From: Mangifera indica
Taxonomy: Eukaryota; Streptophyta; Magnoliopsida; Sapindales; Anacardiaceae
Length of the DNA: 64,000 nucleotides
Direction of reading: 5' to 3'
Assembly (NCBI RefSeq): GCF_011075055.1
Contig: NC_058147.1
Coordinates: 9,176,001 to 9,240,000 of the forward strand
This document shows, piece by piece, positions 24,347 to 36,724 of this stretch. Below the pieces are notes generated by a model. It saw only the letters and a program-made list of their open reading frames with translations, searched no databases and was not told the origin of the DNA. How positions within the stretch are numbered: position 1 is the stretch's first letter; every line of letters starts with the position of its first letter. The translations under genes and the position numbers were made by a program.

Positions 24347-25130
24347 ATCACAGATGTATGTTTGTTTTTATCATTGTTTATTTTATTGATTTTGGAGTTG
24401 TTATATATATATATATATATATTTATTGTATATGGTTATGTGAATGATATACATTGTTTATCATTATATATGGTTATGCATTTGATTTCTTTTTTTAAAT
24501 AATTTTGTCATAAAAAAATTATAGTAGAGTATTGTGAAGTTATTAACTTTAAATTATGGGATTAATTATAAATTTCTCAACATTAATATTTTGATAAAAA
24601 AATGTTAGTAATGAAATACTAAAAGTTTCTCCACATTAATATCATTAGTACATATGAAAATTATTTATATAGTATTATTCTATTTGATACATCAAGCGGA
24701 TTAATAAATTATATAAAATTAAAAATAAGATATAATTTTGAAAAGATATTTTTAATTATTTGTATAGACTTGATCATATTATTAGTTTATAAATATTATT
24801 GAATTAATAAATTGCATTACTTTTAAAAGTTAATGTATTATACTATAAGTCATCTTTCGTATTTAGTTAATTTTCAATAACATAATTTAACTATTCACTC
24901 AAAATTTCACTACTTTATAATTTCATACATTAATCAAACCACAAAATGTTCATTCTAATAATTACATAAATAATACTTATTATAACAACTATGTAATTAA
25001 AAAATTATTCACACTAAATTTATTACATCACATATGAATACAATTACTCAACTGAAACATTAATCAAAATACATCAATTACATATCATTTTAACAAAGAT
25101 ATAAATCATATAATTAATAAAACTAAATAG
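24347..25130. other. AT-rich spacer between convergent MULE genes
   Basis: The spacer lies between the 3' ends of the Ulp1 gene (+) and the transposase relic (-). Apart from an (AT)n run near 24404-24422, nothing recognisable is seen. Confidence 0.5.
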
Positions 25131-25139
25131 AAGGTTGTC

Positions 25140-27420
25140 AAGATCTCGTTTTTTTACTTCTTTTGGATGAACCTAGGGGTCGAAGCTCAGAACTGGTGCT
25201 GGACTTTTACATTGTGTTCGAACATGCCCTAGTTGCTCACACTAACTATATATCTTGGGTGTAACAATCTCCCCCTATGAAGAACGTCGATTTCTGTTTG
25301 AAGGGTGACCCAATCAACAATGATCAAGAACAGGGGGCAGGATAACTCTTTCTTCTGGGGCATGCGACCATTCTAATTGGTTTCCAAGTGGGTTGACAGG
25401 TTTCGCATACATTGCATGGTAGAACTCGGTGATAAAGAATGGATGAACCCATGCATTGATATTTGTGAGTCTCATATGTCTTGCAATAACAGCGACATGT
25501 TTACATGGAATATATGAAAGCTGAAATTTTCTACACGTATAAGACATTTCGTCAAAGTCCATAATGCCCATGTATCTACCAATACCAACAACCTGAAACC
25601 GAAAAGTTGTAATTGGCTAAACTTCGAAGCATGCAAACTTCAACACATAACAACCGAGCTTCTCCTTTGTCTATGGGGTAACATAGTTGAGACATTCATC
25701 TACAATTTGGAAAAATCAAGAACACATTTGTTGATAACAAGCATAAAGGAAGAAAGACATGCTCAAATAGATAATTATTAATAACTGGGTACATATTTTC
25801 ATGGTTTCTCCTCTCGTAAAACCATCGTTATAATATGTCCCAAATGAACTCGACAAGAATCGTGATAAGCAGACCTCATGCATGTCTAACAAGGGCATTA
25901 AATGACTCCGCAATATTAATTGTCATTATGTTATACTGATGCCCAAAAAAATATGCCCTGCTTTATCGCTGAAATCCCACCTCATGTAGGTAAGCCCTAG
26001 CTTATGGATTCATCGCATCAAGAGATCTCATCATAGCCTTAAAATCTACTTTTATATATGATTTTGCGACTTTCCAATATGAAAACGCAATCTGCAAGTT
26101 TATAAATAATATGATAACTTCATTATCAAAATTTATAAAATGTTAAACGAAATAAAAATTTTATACATGTGGAAACACATTACCTTTGAGTCATGTTTGT
26201 ACTTTGATCACATGTTATACAGAAAGTGATGACAACAACACCTATGGTGAATATCTGTAAAGACTTTAGTCATTGCAAAGTATATAGCATGATGTCAATT
26301 CGAGATTATCGCCAACTCAAAAATTTCATTTATGCATTCTTTAACTTTCCTCAGAAACCAACACCACATGTCGTGATCTTCTTTTTTACCGACACCCAAA
26401 GCAATTGGTTATATCTGGTTATTACCATTGAGACCCACCGCAAGGAATAAATGACCGAGATATCGACCTTTAAAGAAAGTAGCATCAATGTAAAAATAGA
26501 TCAAATATATTGTTTGAATGTATGAACAGAACCTCAATACTATGAAAAAATACTTAAATCGATGTTTATCATTTGTTTCACTAACGGTCAAGGTCCTTGA
26601 TTAGCATGCTCTAAATTTTAACAATAATCTAGTAAAAGCATAAATGATTCTTCTAGTGAGCCCCTTAGTGAATTAGAAGCCCAATATCTTGCCCACCATG
26701 CCTGTGAATATGAAATGCCAATTTTGTACTGGTTAGTGATGTCGATAATTATCTCTTTTGGTCAATAAGTTCGATCAATCAGCACAAACTTTGACCTCAT
26801 TAATTAATTTTAAAGCCTGAACCCCAAATTATCGGTGATGTGACATTATTTGATTAACTAAACATGTGTATGTTGGATTCATTTTACTGATTCGAAAGAC
26901 TTCACTAGATTTGGATTTGGTTATCTTTAGATACTAGCAGCATTTTTCATCATAACACTTAATCTTCCATCGCCCTGTGTCAGACTTATATAACTTGTAT
27001 TGAAATCCTTTCTCCAGGGTAAGTTGATCCATAACATCTTTCAAGTGTTGTTTGTTATGGAAAAAATCACCAAGTTTTACAACATTTCCCTCTCAGATCA
27101 ATTTCATACCACTTGATGATGTTGATGGTTGTGAAGAAAAATCAGGAAGCCACCTAAACGGATCAGTAGGGACATTGTCAAAAAATGGTCATGAATAATT
27201 TTTGCCACCCATAATAGGATCTTCAAGCTGCAAACTATTTATACCCCTGGTAACAGCTGACATATCCTCGGACTCTGTCTTATTAAGAGGAATATCACTT
27301 ATCTCGTTCCCCTCAAAGTTATCCCAGTCAAGAACTCTATCAAGAGGACTTTTAATCAATTGTTTACATCCTCCAATATACTTCATTGTGTTATCATCAC
27401 GTTGAGTCCATTCTCATTGG
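25140..27420 (-). pseudogene. Decayed MULE transposase, MULE B
   Basis: Read on the minus strand from high to low coordinates. 27386-27189 is an N-terminal region; about 26900-26700 is a block equivalent to the KEIIINIANKY segment of copy A. 26591-26409 ends FKGRYLGHLFLAVGLNGNNQ, the start of the catalytic domain. Near 25900 is NIAESFNALVRHA, the conserved post-catalytic motif, here with stops downstream. 25571-25314 holds a SWIM zinc finger (YTCRKFQLSYIPCKHVAVIA, the first Cys of the CxC pair replaced by Tyr at 25541-25539) and a C-terminal stretch with ILPPVL. 25240-25207 holds a CCHC zinc-knuckle remnant (CEQLGHVRTQC, its first half decayed). Frameshifts and stops make it non-functional. 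Confidence 0.75.
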
Positions 27421-27539
27421 AAACGAATAGACGCATAACCAGTCATTTTAATTATCAATTCTACAATGACAAATTTTTGAGAAAAATTAAACATTTATAA
27501 GAAAAAATCCACCATAACTATTTATTGATATATATGTCA

Positions 27540-28660
27540 CCTCTAATATCTCAAAATGGCTCTAACTACTTCTAACATGTCATTTAAAATCGGCTAAAAA
27601 TGTTTAATATCAATACAACCCCCATTTTTTTCAACATTTTAATTAACCCTTTATAATTATCTAACATTTTATATAACACCCTCACATGTTGTCTTGTATG
27701 AAAATGCATCTATCTAATTTTAACATATAATTTAAAACCGTCTTACAATGTTAAATATTAAAATACCCCCATATTTTTTTACATTTTATTTAACCCCTAT
27801 TATTATCTAATATTTCATTTAACATTTTTATATGTTGTCATATTTCAAAATACATCTATTTATTCCTAACATTTCATTAAAAACCTTTTTACAATGTTTA
27901 ATATCAAAATACCCCCATATTTTTTTAACATTTTATTTAACACCCTATAATTATCTAACATTTTATGTAACACCCTCAAATGTTTTCTTGTCTCAAAATG
28001 CATCAATTTACTCCTAACATGTCATTTAAAATCATCTTACAATGTTTATTATGAAAATACCCTCATATTTTTTTAGCATTTCATTTAACCCTCTATAATT
28101 ATCTAGTATTTTAATTAACATCCTCATATGTTGATTTGTCTCAAAATGCATCAACCTACTCCTAACATGTCAATTAAAACCGTCTAAAAATGTTTAATAT
28201 TAATATAACCCTCATATTTTTTCAATATTTCAATTGATCCCTTATAATTATCTAACATTCATATAACACTCTTGCATGTTGTCTTGTATAGAAATGCATC
28301 TATCTACTCTTAATATATCATTTAAAACTATCTTACAATGTTTAATATTAAAATATCTCATATTTTTTTAACATTTCATTTAACACCCTTATATGTTGTT
28401 TTATATCAAAATACATCTATTTATTTCTAACATTTCATTCAAAACCTTCTTATAATATTTAAAATCAAAATACCCTCCATTTTTTTCTAACATTTCATTT
28501 AACATTCTTATATGTTATCTTCTATCGAAATGCATCTATCTATTCCTAATATTTATTTAAATCCTTCAAACATTGTGTAATATCAAAATACCTCCTAATT
28601 TTTTTAACATTTTATTTAACCCCTAAATTATTATCAAATATTCAAATGCCTTTTTTACAT
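27540..28660. repeat. Degenerate tandem repeats, right arm of MULE B
   Basis: Roughly nine degenerate units of about 115-130 bp repeat the order taacaccctcatatgttgtc, aaaatgcatctat, ctcctaacatgtcatttaaa, ttacaatgtttaatat and aaaataccccca. Shorter relatives lie at 14275-14480 in MULE A. The frame at 27832-28017 is a repeat translation. Confidence 0.65.
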
Positions 28661-29034
28661 GACATACGAATTAGATTTAACGAATTAAATTAAGTTTTGA
28701 GTTAAGATTCGTATAAATATATTTTTCTCAAGAATTGATTTTTTCAATTTGAATTCAGAAATACAAATTTTTCCTTTCAGACAAACCTACAATAATTGAT
28801 ATTGAGTAAAAATGAGAGTGAGAAAATGATATGAGAGTGTTTGAATAATATAAAAAATATATATAATGAGAGTGAAAGTGAGAAAGTTTATATAAATGTG
28901 GTGAATGGTAGTTTTGGTATTTTAAAAAATATTTAGAGTATTTTTGTTTGAAAGTTTAAAAAATTGGTATTTTTGTTTAAGAATAAAAAAAGCGGATATT
29001 TTTACTTAATAAGGGGCAAAATAGATAATTAATT

Positions 29035-29150
29035 TAATTTCACTTAATTTAATTTTTAATTTATAGTATAGATTTTCATACTCTCAATTATTGAACAAAG
29101 AAAATAATTAGGGTGTGTTTGAAAATATAAAATATTTAGGGTTTATTTTT
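29035..29150. repeat. ~110-bp direct repeat, right copy
   Basis: Same-orientation partner of 9030-9165, carrying aataattagggtgtgtttga and ttagggtttattttttt. It lies between the right end of MULE B and the PTP1 promoter. Confidence 0.6.
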
Positions 29151-29234
29151 TTTTGTAATATTGAATTATACCATTTGTGGAAAGGTAAAAGGTTTAAAAA
29201 AATATTAATATAAAAATATATAAACAAATCAACA

Positions 29235-29242
29235 TATAAATA
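29235..29242 (+). promoter_or_regulatory. Putative PTP1 TATA box
   Basis: TATAAATA stands about 209 bp before the PTP1 start codon in very AT-rich DNA. If used, transcription would begin near 29265-29275. The TATA-rich context makes this a weak call. Confidence 0.3.
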
Positions 29243-29288
29243 TAATCATGGTTATTCATTAACAAATAATATTAAGCATTAAAGCGAA

Positions 29289-29693
29289 ATGATTTCTGAA
29301 ACTGAAAGACAAACCAAATCCACGACTTTCATCATTCCAGTGAACCTCACATTCCTGACGAAACCATCGCCTCCGCGAAACCAACCCAGCTGGGAAACCT
29401 CATTTCCAAACGTCCTCGTTCTCATCGGAGATCGGCCTCCGCGATGGCTTCTTCATCCGCCGGCAACAACACCGCCGTCCACTCCACTTCAACCCGTTTT
29501 CAATTTTCCCCCGTTGACTCTCCTGCCCGACTCTCTCTCACTCCCGATCAGTTCGCTCGCTGCTCCGAAGCCCTCTCTTCCTTCAAACAAAAGCTCGAGT
29601 CCAACCCACAGCAAATCACCCAAGAGTTTGCCCACTTGCAGGCCAACCGAATTCGACCGTCCCAGATGGCGAAAAGCTGTACGGTCGCTTTAA
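29289..29693 (+). other. Overlapping upstream reading frame of PTP1
   Basis: A 134-codon frame starts at an ATG with a purine at -3 (gaaATGa), 155 bp before the PTP1 ATG in another frame, and runs 250 bp into the first coding exon. Its protein is Pro/Ser-rich without known domains. If the leader includes this ATG, it would limit PTP1 translation. It may instead lie upstream of, or be skipped by, the real transcript start. Confidence 0.3.
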
Positions 29694-32600
29694 ACAGCGT
29701 TAACGTCAGCAAGAACCGCTATACTGACATTTTGCCATGTGGGTTTTTTTACTTGTTCTTTTAAAGGTTTTGATTGTGAAGTACTGGTTTTTGTTGATTA
29801 TTTTTTGTTTGAGATGGATTTTTACAGTTGACGATAATCGGGTTGTTTTAAATTCGTGTAAGGATTATAGACCTTCTGCAAAAGGCTACATCAATGCCAG
29901 CTTCATCACGGTAGATATGTTTTTTTTTTTTTTTTTAATTTTTTCAAAAGAAATGCTTTGTTGTGGGCTGGTAAGGATACTGGAATCCATGGTTTTGGTT
30001 ATAAACAATGATCATTTGGCTAATATTTAACACAATTTTAGAAATAGGGTTTGCTTTGATGCTAGCTTGTAATGTTACAGGTTGATATTTTGCTTGTTTT
30101 AGTTAGAGTAGCTAGAACATTGTTTCATGGAATGAAGATATAATTACCCTAAACCAAAATATTGACACAATACTGTTGTTGGGTCTTTACCATAATATTG
30201 AAATATGAATTGTGCTCAATGTCAGTTAAGTATATAGCGTATGGTTGTTAAATGTTAGCATTTTTAGTTGTAACGGGTTCTGTAAAGTTATCAGGCCTAC
30301 ACCTCAGTATTTCTACCATTTAGTTAATGTAATTTTAGTTTAGTTGATATTGAAATTTATATATGTTTTTTGTATGTAGACATCTTCCTCTGAAAAGGTA
30401 TCTCAGTTTATAGCAACACAAGGTCCTCTGCCTCACACCTACGAGGACTTCTGGGAGATGATAATCCAGTTTCATTGCCCTGTCATTGTGATGCTTACTC
30501 GATTGGTTGACAATTTTAAGGTATTTCAATATGTTGATATTTCAATATAATCATCTTGAAAATGGTTGCTTTTGATGTCATTTTTTACTATAAAGATGCT
30601 GGTTTGGGATATGTTCATTTAATCAAGTTTCCTTTTTTTTTTTTTTTAAGTGAATGCATAATGATATAAATAGGCCAAACTCATGATTAATAACTTGGAG
30701 ATAACACATTGAGATATAGTAAATTGTAACATTTTTGAGTGCTGTTAGAAACTAAAGATGAGCCCTTCCACTGTAGGTTCTAATACCTTTTCATAAAGTG
30801 TTTGTTACCTGACACTTGATTCAGTAATGTATTATAGTTTTGCTAAGAAGGAAGATTGTTATTGTTAAAAAATAAACAGGATTAAGACAGTTATTTACGT
30901 ACCTAATATTATCAAAAGCATGAGAAGAGGTATGGCTATTTCACTTTGCCCAATCCATTCACATTTATAGCAAAATGATCTCCGGATCATCTCTGTCTCC
31001 CTGCACTGTAACTCACATGCTCTTGGATGTTTTGTTATATGGTAAAAGTATGTTTTTTAATTAACTTGTCTCTGATTGTTTCCTATTGTAGACTTTTATT
31101 TTTTAATAAATATATCTGCTCATATATCTCCGCCTTTTGTTTTTTTCTTTTATGTCTAAACATGCATCTATACCTATTATGTACAATGGTTTTGGTATCT
31201 TCATATATTGAATTGTATGTGCAGATGGTAAAATGCGGAGATTACTTCCAAGCTGAAGATGGTCCTAGAGAATTTGGTAATATATGTATTGCCACTAAGT
31301 GGATAAAAACTACTGGCAGTTCATTAGTATTGCGCAACATTGAGGTGAATTACAAAGAGGTAAGACAGTTTATTAATTTAAACGTCTTTTAACAAATGTT
31401 TATGATGCTTTATGATTTCCTAGCATATCCAAGATGAATAACATGAGCCATGTGAGAGGGATTGTGTAAAAATTGAAAATACTGAGGAATATCTTTTATG
31501 CTCTCTTTTTGTGTCTTGTTTTATAAAATTAGACAATACAAGAGCGTCTCTTTACCTTTTGCTGACTTTCTTTGGGCTCGGTATACTTGTCAACAGGGGT
31601 ATGGCACTCACTAAGACAATTTTTAATTGTTATAGAATTTCATGAACGATAATCCCTTCTGCCTTCTGCAGTGCATTTGGAGCAAGTTGCAGTTAGATTA
31701 GTGCTTCCAGCATGAGAAAATTTGATTTAACATCTATGTATGCAAGGTCTTTAATTGAAGGGAGGCCTGGGGTTTCCTGTTTCATGTGTGCATTAATGCA
31801 TTTACAGGAACCCTAGATAGAAGCGTCAGAAGATTCAGAACTCCATCTTCCTTAGGACAAATATATGCTTCAGTTTATAATTTCATTGTTATCAAACTAA
31901 TTTGTTATTAATTTGCTATTTGCCTTGCTTGAAATGTTTGTTTATTAATTTGTTTAATGCAGAGACTATCTTTCATTAGAAGAATAGTTGTTATCTCCTG
32001 TCTTAATCATGTTTATTTGCTGCAGTCAGAAGATCCACCGATGTCTGTTTTGCATATTCAGTATCCTGAATGGCCTGACCATGGAGTTCCCGAGGACACA
32101 TTGACTGTTCGTGAAATTCTTAAAAGAATATATCTTGTACCACCCAGTCTTGGTCCGATAGTGGTTCACTGCAGGTTCAGCTCAAGTTTATTTCTTTAAT
32201 GTGTCCCTATGGTGTTTGGTACAACATCTTTTACATTACTGATAGAATATCTGTCTTGCTCAGTGCAGGTATTGGGAGAACTGGGACATACTGCACAATT
32301 CATAATACGATCCAGAGAATTCTTGCTGGAGACATGTCTGCCACGGATGTTGCTAATACTGTCTCACTATTTAGGTCTCAACGAATTGGAATGGTTCAAA
32401 CCATGGTATTTTCTTTGTTCCACAGTTTCATGATTCACATTTTCTTTAAATGTTGGTATCTGAACTTATTGATCACCAATTTCAATTTGTTGATAATTCT
32501 AGGGCTTGTAAGAGCTGTAAGATTATAATGTTAAACACAATTTATGTTATTGTTAAGTGGACAATTCTAACTGCAATTGTTCAATAATCAATGGAAGTGA

Positions 32601-33710
32601 TTGTCTATGAACAGCAGGATATTTCCTTGTATTATCAATGCCCTTTGTGGATCCTGGCAGCTGATAGAAAAGGGAAAAAAAATAAATTGAAAAGAAAAGA
32701 AAAGAAAAATTACTCCCCTCAAATATATTTCACTCTGAGTGTTTTATCTAAATCATAAGCCTTTTACAAAGTTATTGATGGGAATTCTTCTAGACTTAAG
32801 CTTTCAAAATCTTTTTGTTTCTGTTTTTCATAGTTTGGGTTGGGTCCTTCATGCATGTATTCATGAAGAAAATTTTCTATGATGAAAGCTAAAAGGGATT
32901 ATATTAGAAGTTGGTTTGTTAAGATAAGGATTGTCTAAATGAAGTTAAAGAATAATTAATACCATTAAATTATCAATGTATTCCAGATAGTGTAAACAAA
33001 TGTCCATAGAAATGTTTTAGGGTTTCAAACTTTATTACCTGTTTGTCCTTCCACTGCAGAGGCTACCTAGGGATTCTCTGTTGTTTTGCATATGTTTTAA
33101 TTTATGCATAATCTCTTAGAAGAATCTTAAAACGTTCATGGGTTTTTTTTCTAGTATTCATTATCCAGTCCATTATGACACCATTAGTCGTTCTAATGTT
33201 TATATAATTTAATATTTCATGACTTCAGTGGCATCTATTTGTTCTATTTTAGTGGTAATTAATGCTCTAAGGAAATATCATTGTTATAATAATAATTATT
33301 ATTTTATTGTATTTTTAAACATTATAGCATGGTATATATAAAATGAAATTTATTGCCAAGATTGCTATTCTAACATTCTTGGATTTCCCATTTATGAAGC
33401 CTAGGTTGACACTTATCCCATTGTTTGTTAGGATCAATATGTCTTCTGTTATGAAGCTATAGTTGATGAATTGGAAGACCTTATCTCAGATTTCAATAAC
33501 AGTCAAATCAGCTCAAAGTGGTACGTTTATCCATACTTCTGGTGAACACTTTTCACCTTTATGCGATTTTTCCTGTGCCTTTCATTGACTGCACTGACAG
33601 ATTGACAATGTTATTGCTTTCAGTTCGTCGCTTTGAGTTCTATCTTCCTTATTCTTGCTATGCCTGATGCTTTTGTTAATCCAGCAATTATTTTCATGTT
33701 TAACAGCTAG
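29444..33710 (+). CDS. PTP1: Tyrosine-specific protein phosphatase (PTP1 type)
   Basis: Eight coding exons fit one phase-consistent 345-aa protein (Arabidopsis PTP1 is about 340 aa): 29444-29738, 29828-29910, 30380-30520, 31225-31359, 32026-32174, 32264-32405, 33432-33520, 33707-33710. The start is MASSSAGN, in good context (gcgATGg). Visible motifs are [10 protein letters not shown] and the phosphotyrosine-loop region [36 protein letters not shown], the WPD loop YPEWPDHG (Asp236), the signature [10 protein letters not shown] with nucleophile Cys267 and Arg273, and the Q-loop QTMDQY (from 313). All catalytic residues are present, so the enzyme should hydrolyse phosphotyrosine. Arabidopsis PTP1 inactivates MAP kinases such as MPK6 and MPK4 in the cytosol and nucleus; the same role is inferred. 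The extreme C-terminus (SSKC, stop split by an intron) is the least certain part. Confidence 0.93.
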
Positions 33711-34110
33711 ATCGGTAACTGCTACCTGTGGATAGAGAAGTCGGAGCTGTGTAGTGTCTTGTTACTTCATGAAAATCTCCAGAAATATGCGATTCTGCTG
33801 CTGTTACATGTTCATTTCCTAGCAAAAGCAATAACGATACTGAACAACCAACTCAATTTGCCTCTGATGTACGGTTGTTTTTCGATTGATGATGAGGAGA
33901 AAATGTGGGCGATACAGGATCATTCCCTTATTTTCAAGCTGGGCAATTTAGGAACCTTACTCAGTTGTGTAGTGCCAATAAGTTCATCGTGTTTAAGTGT
34001 AACTGTAGGTTCTGTTTTTTTCAGTGTTTCGACTTTTAACATCTAATTGTATTGGTTAGTTTCTCATTGTTGGAGATGATTCTTGTTAAAAGCTGAGTAC
34101 ATTGACATGT
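33711..34110 (+). other. Putative PTP1 3' untranslated region
   Basis: T-rich transcribed-looking sequence follows the stop. A 95-codon frame (33759-34046) lies inside it but has no start context, homology or domain that I recognise, and is taken as chance. The end of the transcript is not determinable from sequence alone. Confidence 0.4.
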
Positions 34111-34142
34111 CTTTCATTGATTGGATGGGTGCATATATCTCT

Positions 34143-34625
34143 TATGGGTGTTTCGTTTAAATAATATTTTATTATTAAAATAAAGTATTAATTTTAAAAT
34201 AAATTACTTAGAAGATTACTGAATATAAATTATTACTATGTTTGATAAAACTTAATAAATATAAATAATTATTGTGTTTGGTTAAAGGTAATAAAAGAAT
34301 AATAATAAATTATTTTATTTAAATATCTTTGAATATAATTATTTTTAAGTATTTTTTATATTATTTATTATATTAATTAAAAATAAATTTATTTTTATTT
34401 CAAAAAATTAATAAATAATAATATAATTATAATAAAATCAAGATTATTTTAATAATTTTTTAATACCTAAAATGAAAATGATAATTAAATTATTATTTAT
34501 ATTACTTATTACATTAGTATTAATAATAAAAAATTATCGTAATTTTTTATTATTAATAAATTAAATAAATTAATATAAAAATAAAAAATAAATTATCAAA
34601 ATAATATTTAAAACTAAACAGTCTT
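34143..34625. mobile_element. AT-rich MITE-like element
   Basis: The left end ggtgtttcgtttaaataat and the reverse-complemented right end ctgtttagttttaaatatta form imperfect inverted termini around ~440 bp of A/T-only-like sequence. No clear target duplication was found, so the superfamily stays open. Confidence 0.45.
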
Positions 34626-36409
34626 GAAGTAAAAGAGATCATGTCATAATAGAATTTATGTCAAGGGAGTTGTTGGTAACTATAAATGGACTAAAAAAGT
34701 CTCAATTTTTAAAATATTATATTTCAAAGTTTTAAATATAAGAATGGAAATTAAAGTTAATATTAATAATTCATTATAGGGTCAATTTTATTAAAATTAC
34801 GGTTTGTTTTGTCCGCAAATTGCTAGTAGATTCACTCTTTATAACGAGAATTTGAAAAAAGTTGGCCCCCAATTTGGGCTTAATAAAATTGAGCCCTAAC
34901 TATTATTGAAGTAGATGCTTCTACTTTATATTAAATTTGGAAAAACGTTGAGACAAGTTATTGTTGAAATAGAATTATTATAAAACAATATAAAAATCTA
35001 AGAAAATATAGTCATGTTAATTTGAATATTTAATATCTTCTGCTCATATTATTTTAGGTTAATTTAAAACTTAATTGTGTGTAAACTTCTCGTTAGTCAA
35101 ACTCACAAAAGTGATATCAAACTAATGATTAGTTTTTATATAACAACTGACTATACGAACTATATGTAGTAGCTAATTATATCATCAACATGTATTCCTA
35201 TGTCATAATGCAAGCAAATGACCTATACAGAGTGAGAGAGAAGAAATTCTTGGAAATTACAACCGTTCCCCACATTCTCTTTAAAATGCTCTTTTCATCC
35301 ATCGTTATTATGGAATAAGGGTCACATCTTACCAAAACCAGAACACATAATTATTCATTTTCCTTAACAAGTATATTTGCCTAAACTTATTGTGCAAAGA
35401 TTATAACATTCAACTATGCATACACTTGTATCTTACTTCTTGTCCTATAAATTAAAGAATAAATAGAGTCATGGGGAGTAAACTTAAACACTAATAATAT
35501 AACGTTAAATATAGGTTTTTGAGTTACAGGTTAAATCACCTTAAAAATGTCACTCTTTTTTATCACAATTTTATTGTTTTTTTTTTTAATCACTTGTATA
35601 ATATAATACTTATGATTCATTGTACTTTTTGTTGGTGTGATTTTCAACATCCGAACACTATTTTACAAGCTTTCCTTAAAAATGGGAGTTAATAAATATA
35701 GACTAAAAAGTATTGGTTTTCAAGATGTATAGAACAAAAATTATAATTAATACTTCAAATTATTAATTCAAGATATGGTAAATGGTTGAGGTTGAAACAA
35801 ATACAATGTGAATCATTCAAATACATTAATAATCACAATGAAGTAATTTAATAAATTTTCATTGTTATTCCTCATAACCCCAAATTATAAAAATGATTTT
35901 AGATTTTTTAAAAATAATTACAAATAAGAAGAAACGGTTGAGATAATATAATATAAGGTAATTAATTAATTAGTCACCTTTTAGGGATGAATACAAAAAT
36001 AACCAACATATTAGGGTTATACCTATATAACCATTAAATTCGAGTTAGATAGTACACACACACACATATATATATATAAAGTGAATTTTCATTTATTCTC
36101 TCTCATTTCGAAAAATCCATTTGCAACTTGTTTGTTCTGGTCATGGTTCTTGCTTCCATTATACATATTTCATTTTTGTTGTGTTTGGGTGCTTGGGCTA
36201 AGGTTTTTCAACAAAGGTCCTCTTTTAGGGTTTGAATTTGAATTTGATTGTTGTGTTGATGATTAATATGTTAATTTGAATGCTAATGAGAAAGTGGAAC
36301 ATATTTGCTCAAGATTTAATCAATTCTAAGACTAATTAGGCAACCTTTTTGAATTGTTAATTGACTTTTTTTGATACACATATGTTATTCAATGTGAAAT
36401 TGAGGGTGT
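34626..36409. other. AT-rich intergenic DNA
   Basis: No coding region is supported. A (CA)n(TA)n run at 36055-36079 is followed by a TATAAA-like word and a pyrimidine-rich stretch that could look like a promoter, but the 61-codon frame after it (36081-36266) shows no domain. Confidence 0.4.
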
Positions 36410-36700
36410 GCATGATGGGGTTTTATTGTGATTATAGTGCACATAATGGGTATTTATTGAAATATAATTACACATACAAGGGAGAAAGTGAAATTTAGCT
36501 ACGCTTATTGGGAGGTTTATTGTTATTTTATTACACATATAGGATGATTTAGTGCAATATCAATACATACAGCCGGGGTAATTAACATATGGCCATCCAT
36601 TAGAGATGCTTCACTATGCTTATGAATTTCACTGCAGTAATGGTGGTTTATTGTGATATCATTACACATAATAGGGGTAATTGATGTTTTTCACTTTGCA
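36410..36700. repeat. Degenerate ~100-bp tandem repeat
   Basis: Three loose copies of the phrase ggtttattgtgat..(t)attacacata..ggg begin near 36418, 36510 and 36645. They are too diverged for exact unit limits. Confidence 0.4.
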
Positions 36701-36724
36701 TAGTTTATATGCAGTATGTATAAA

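Larger units (their letters stand above)
14831..29028. mobile_element. MULE B: Ulp1-carrying Mutator-like element
   Basis: The terminal inverted repeat is about 60 bp. The left end ttgtctaaaaataaggggg runs to aaacaaaaatacc; the right end at 29028, reverse-complemented, opens ttatctatttt and runs to aaacaaaaatacc. The match to the right end of MULE A is better. Order: left arm (with solo LTR 15213-17517), ~60-bp minisatellite, DUF1985/Ulp1 gene on +, AT-rich spacer, transposase on -, right-arm repeats. Without the two insertions the element is about 10.4 kb. MULEs that carry a Ulp1-like peptidase gene convergent with MuDR transposase are a known plant class (Kaonashi-type). Both genes here are decayed, so the element is not autonomous. 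Confidence 0.65.

Noticed and set aside
26226..26450. 74-codon + frame
   Set aside because: Antisense of the MULE transposase catalytic region.
31027..31392. 121-codon frame in PTP1
   Set aside because: Only 31225-31359 is coding; the rest is intron read-through.
33759..34046. 95-codon frame after PTP1
   Set aside because: Sits in the presumed 3' untranslated region, with no domain or splice support as a PTP1 exon.
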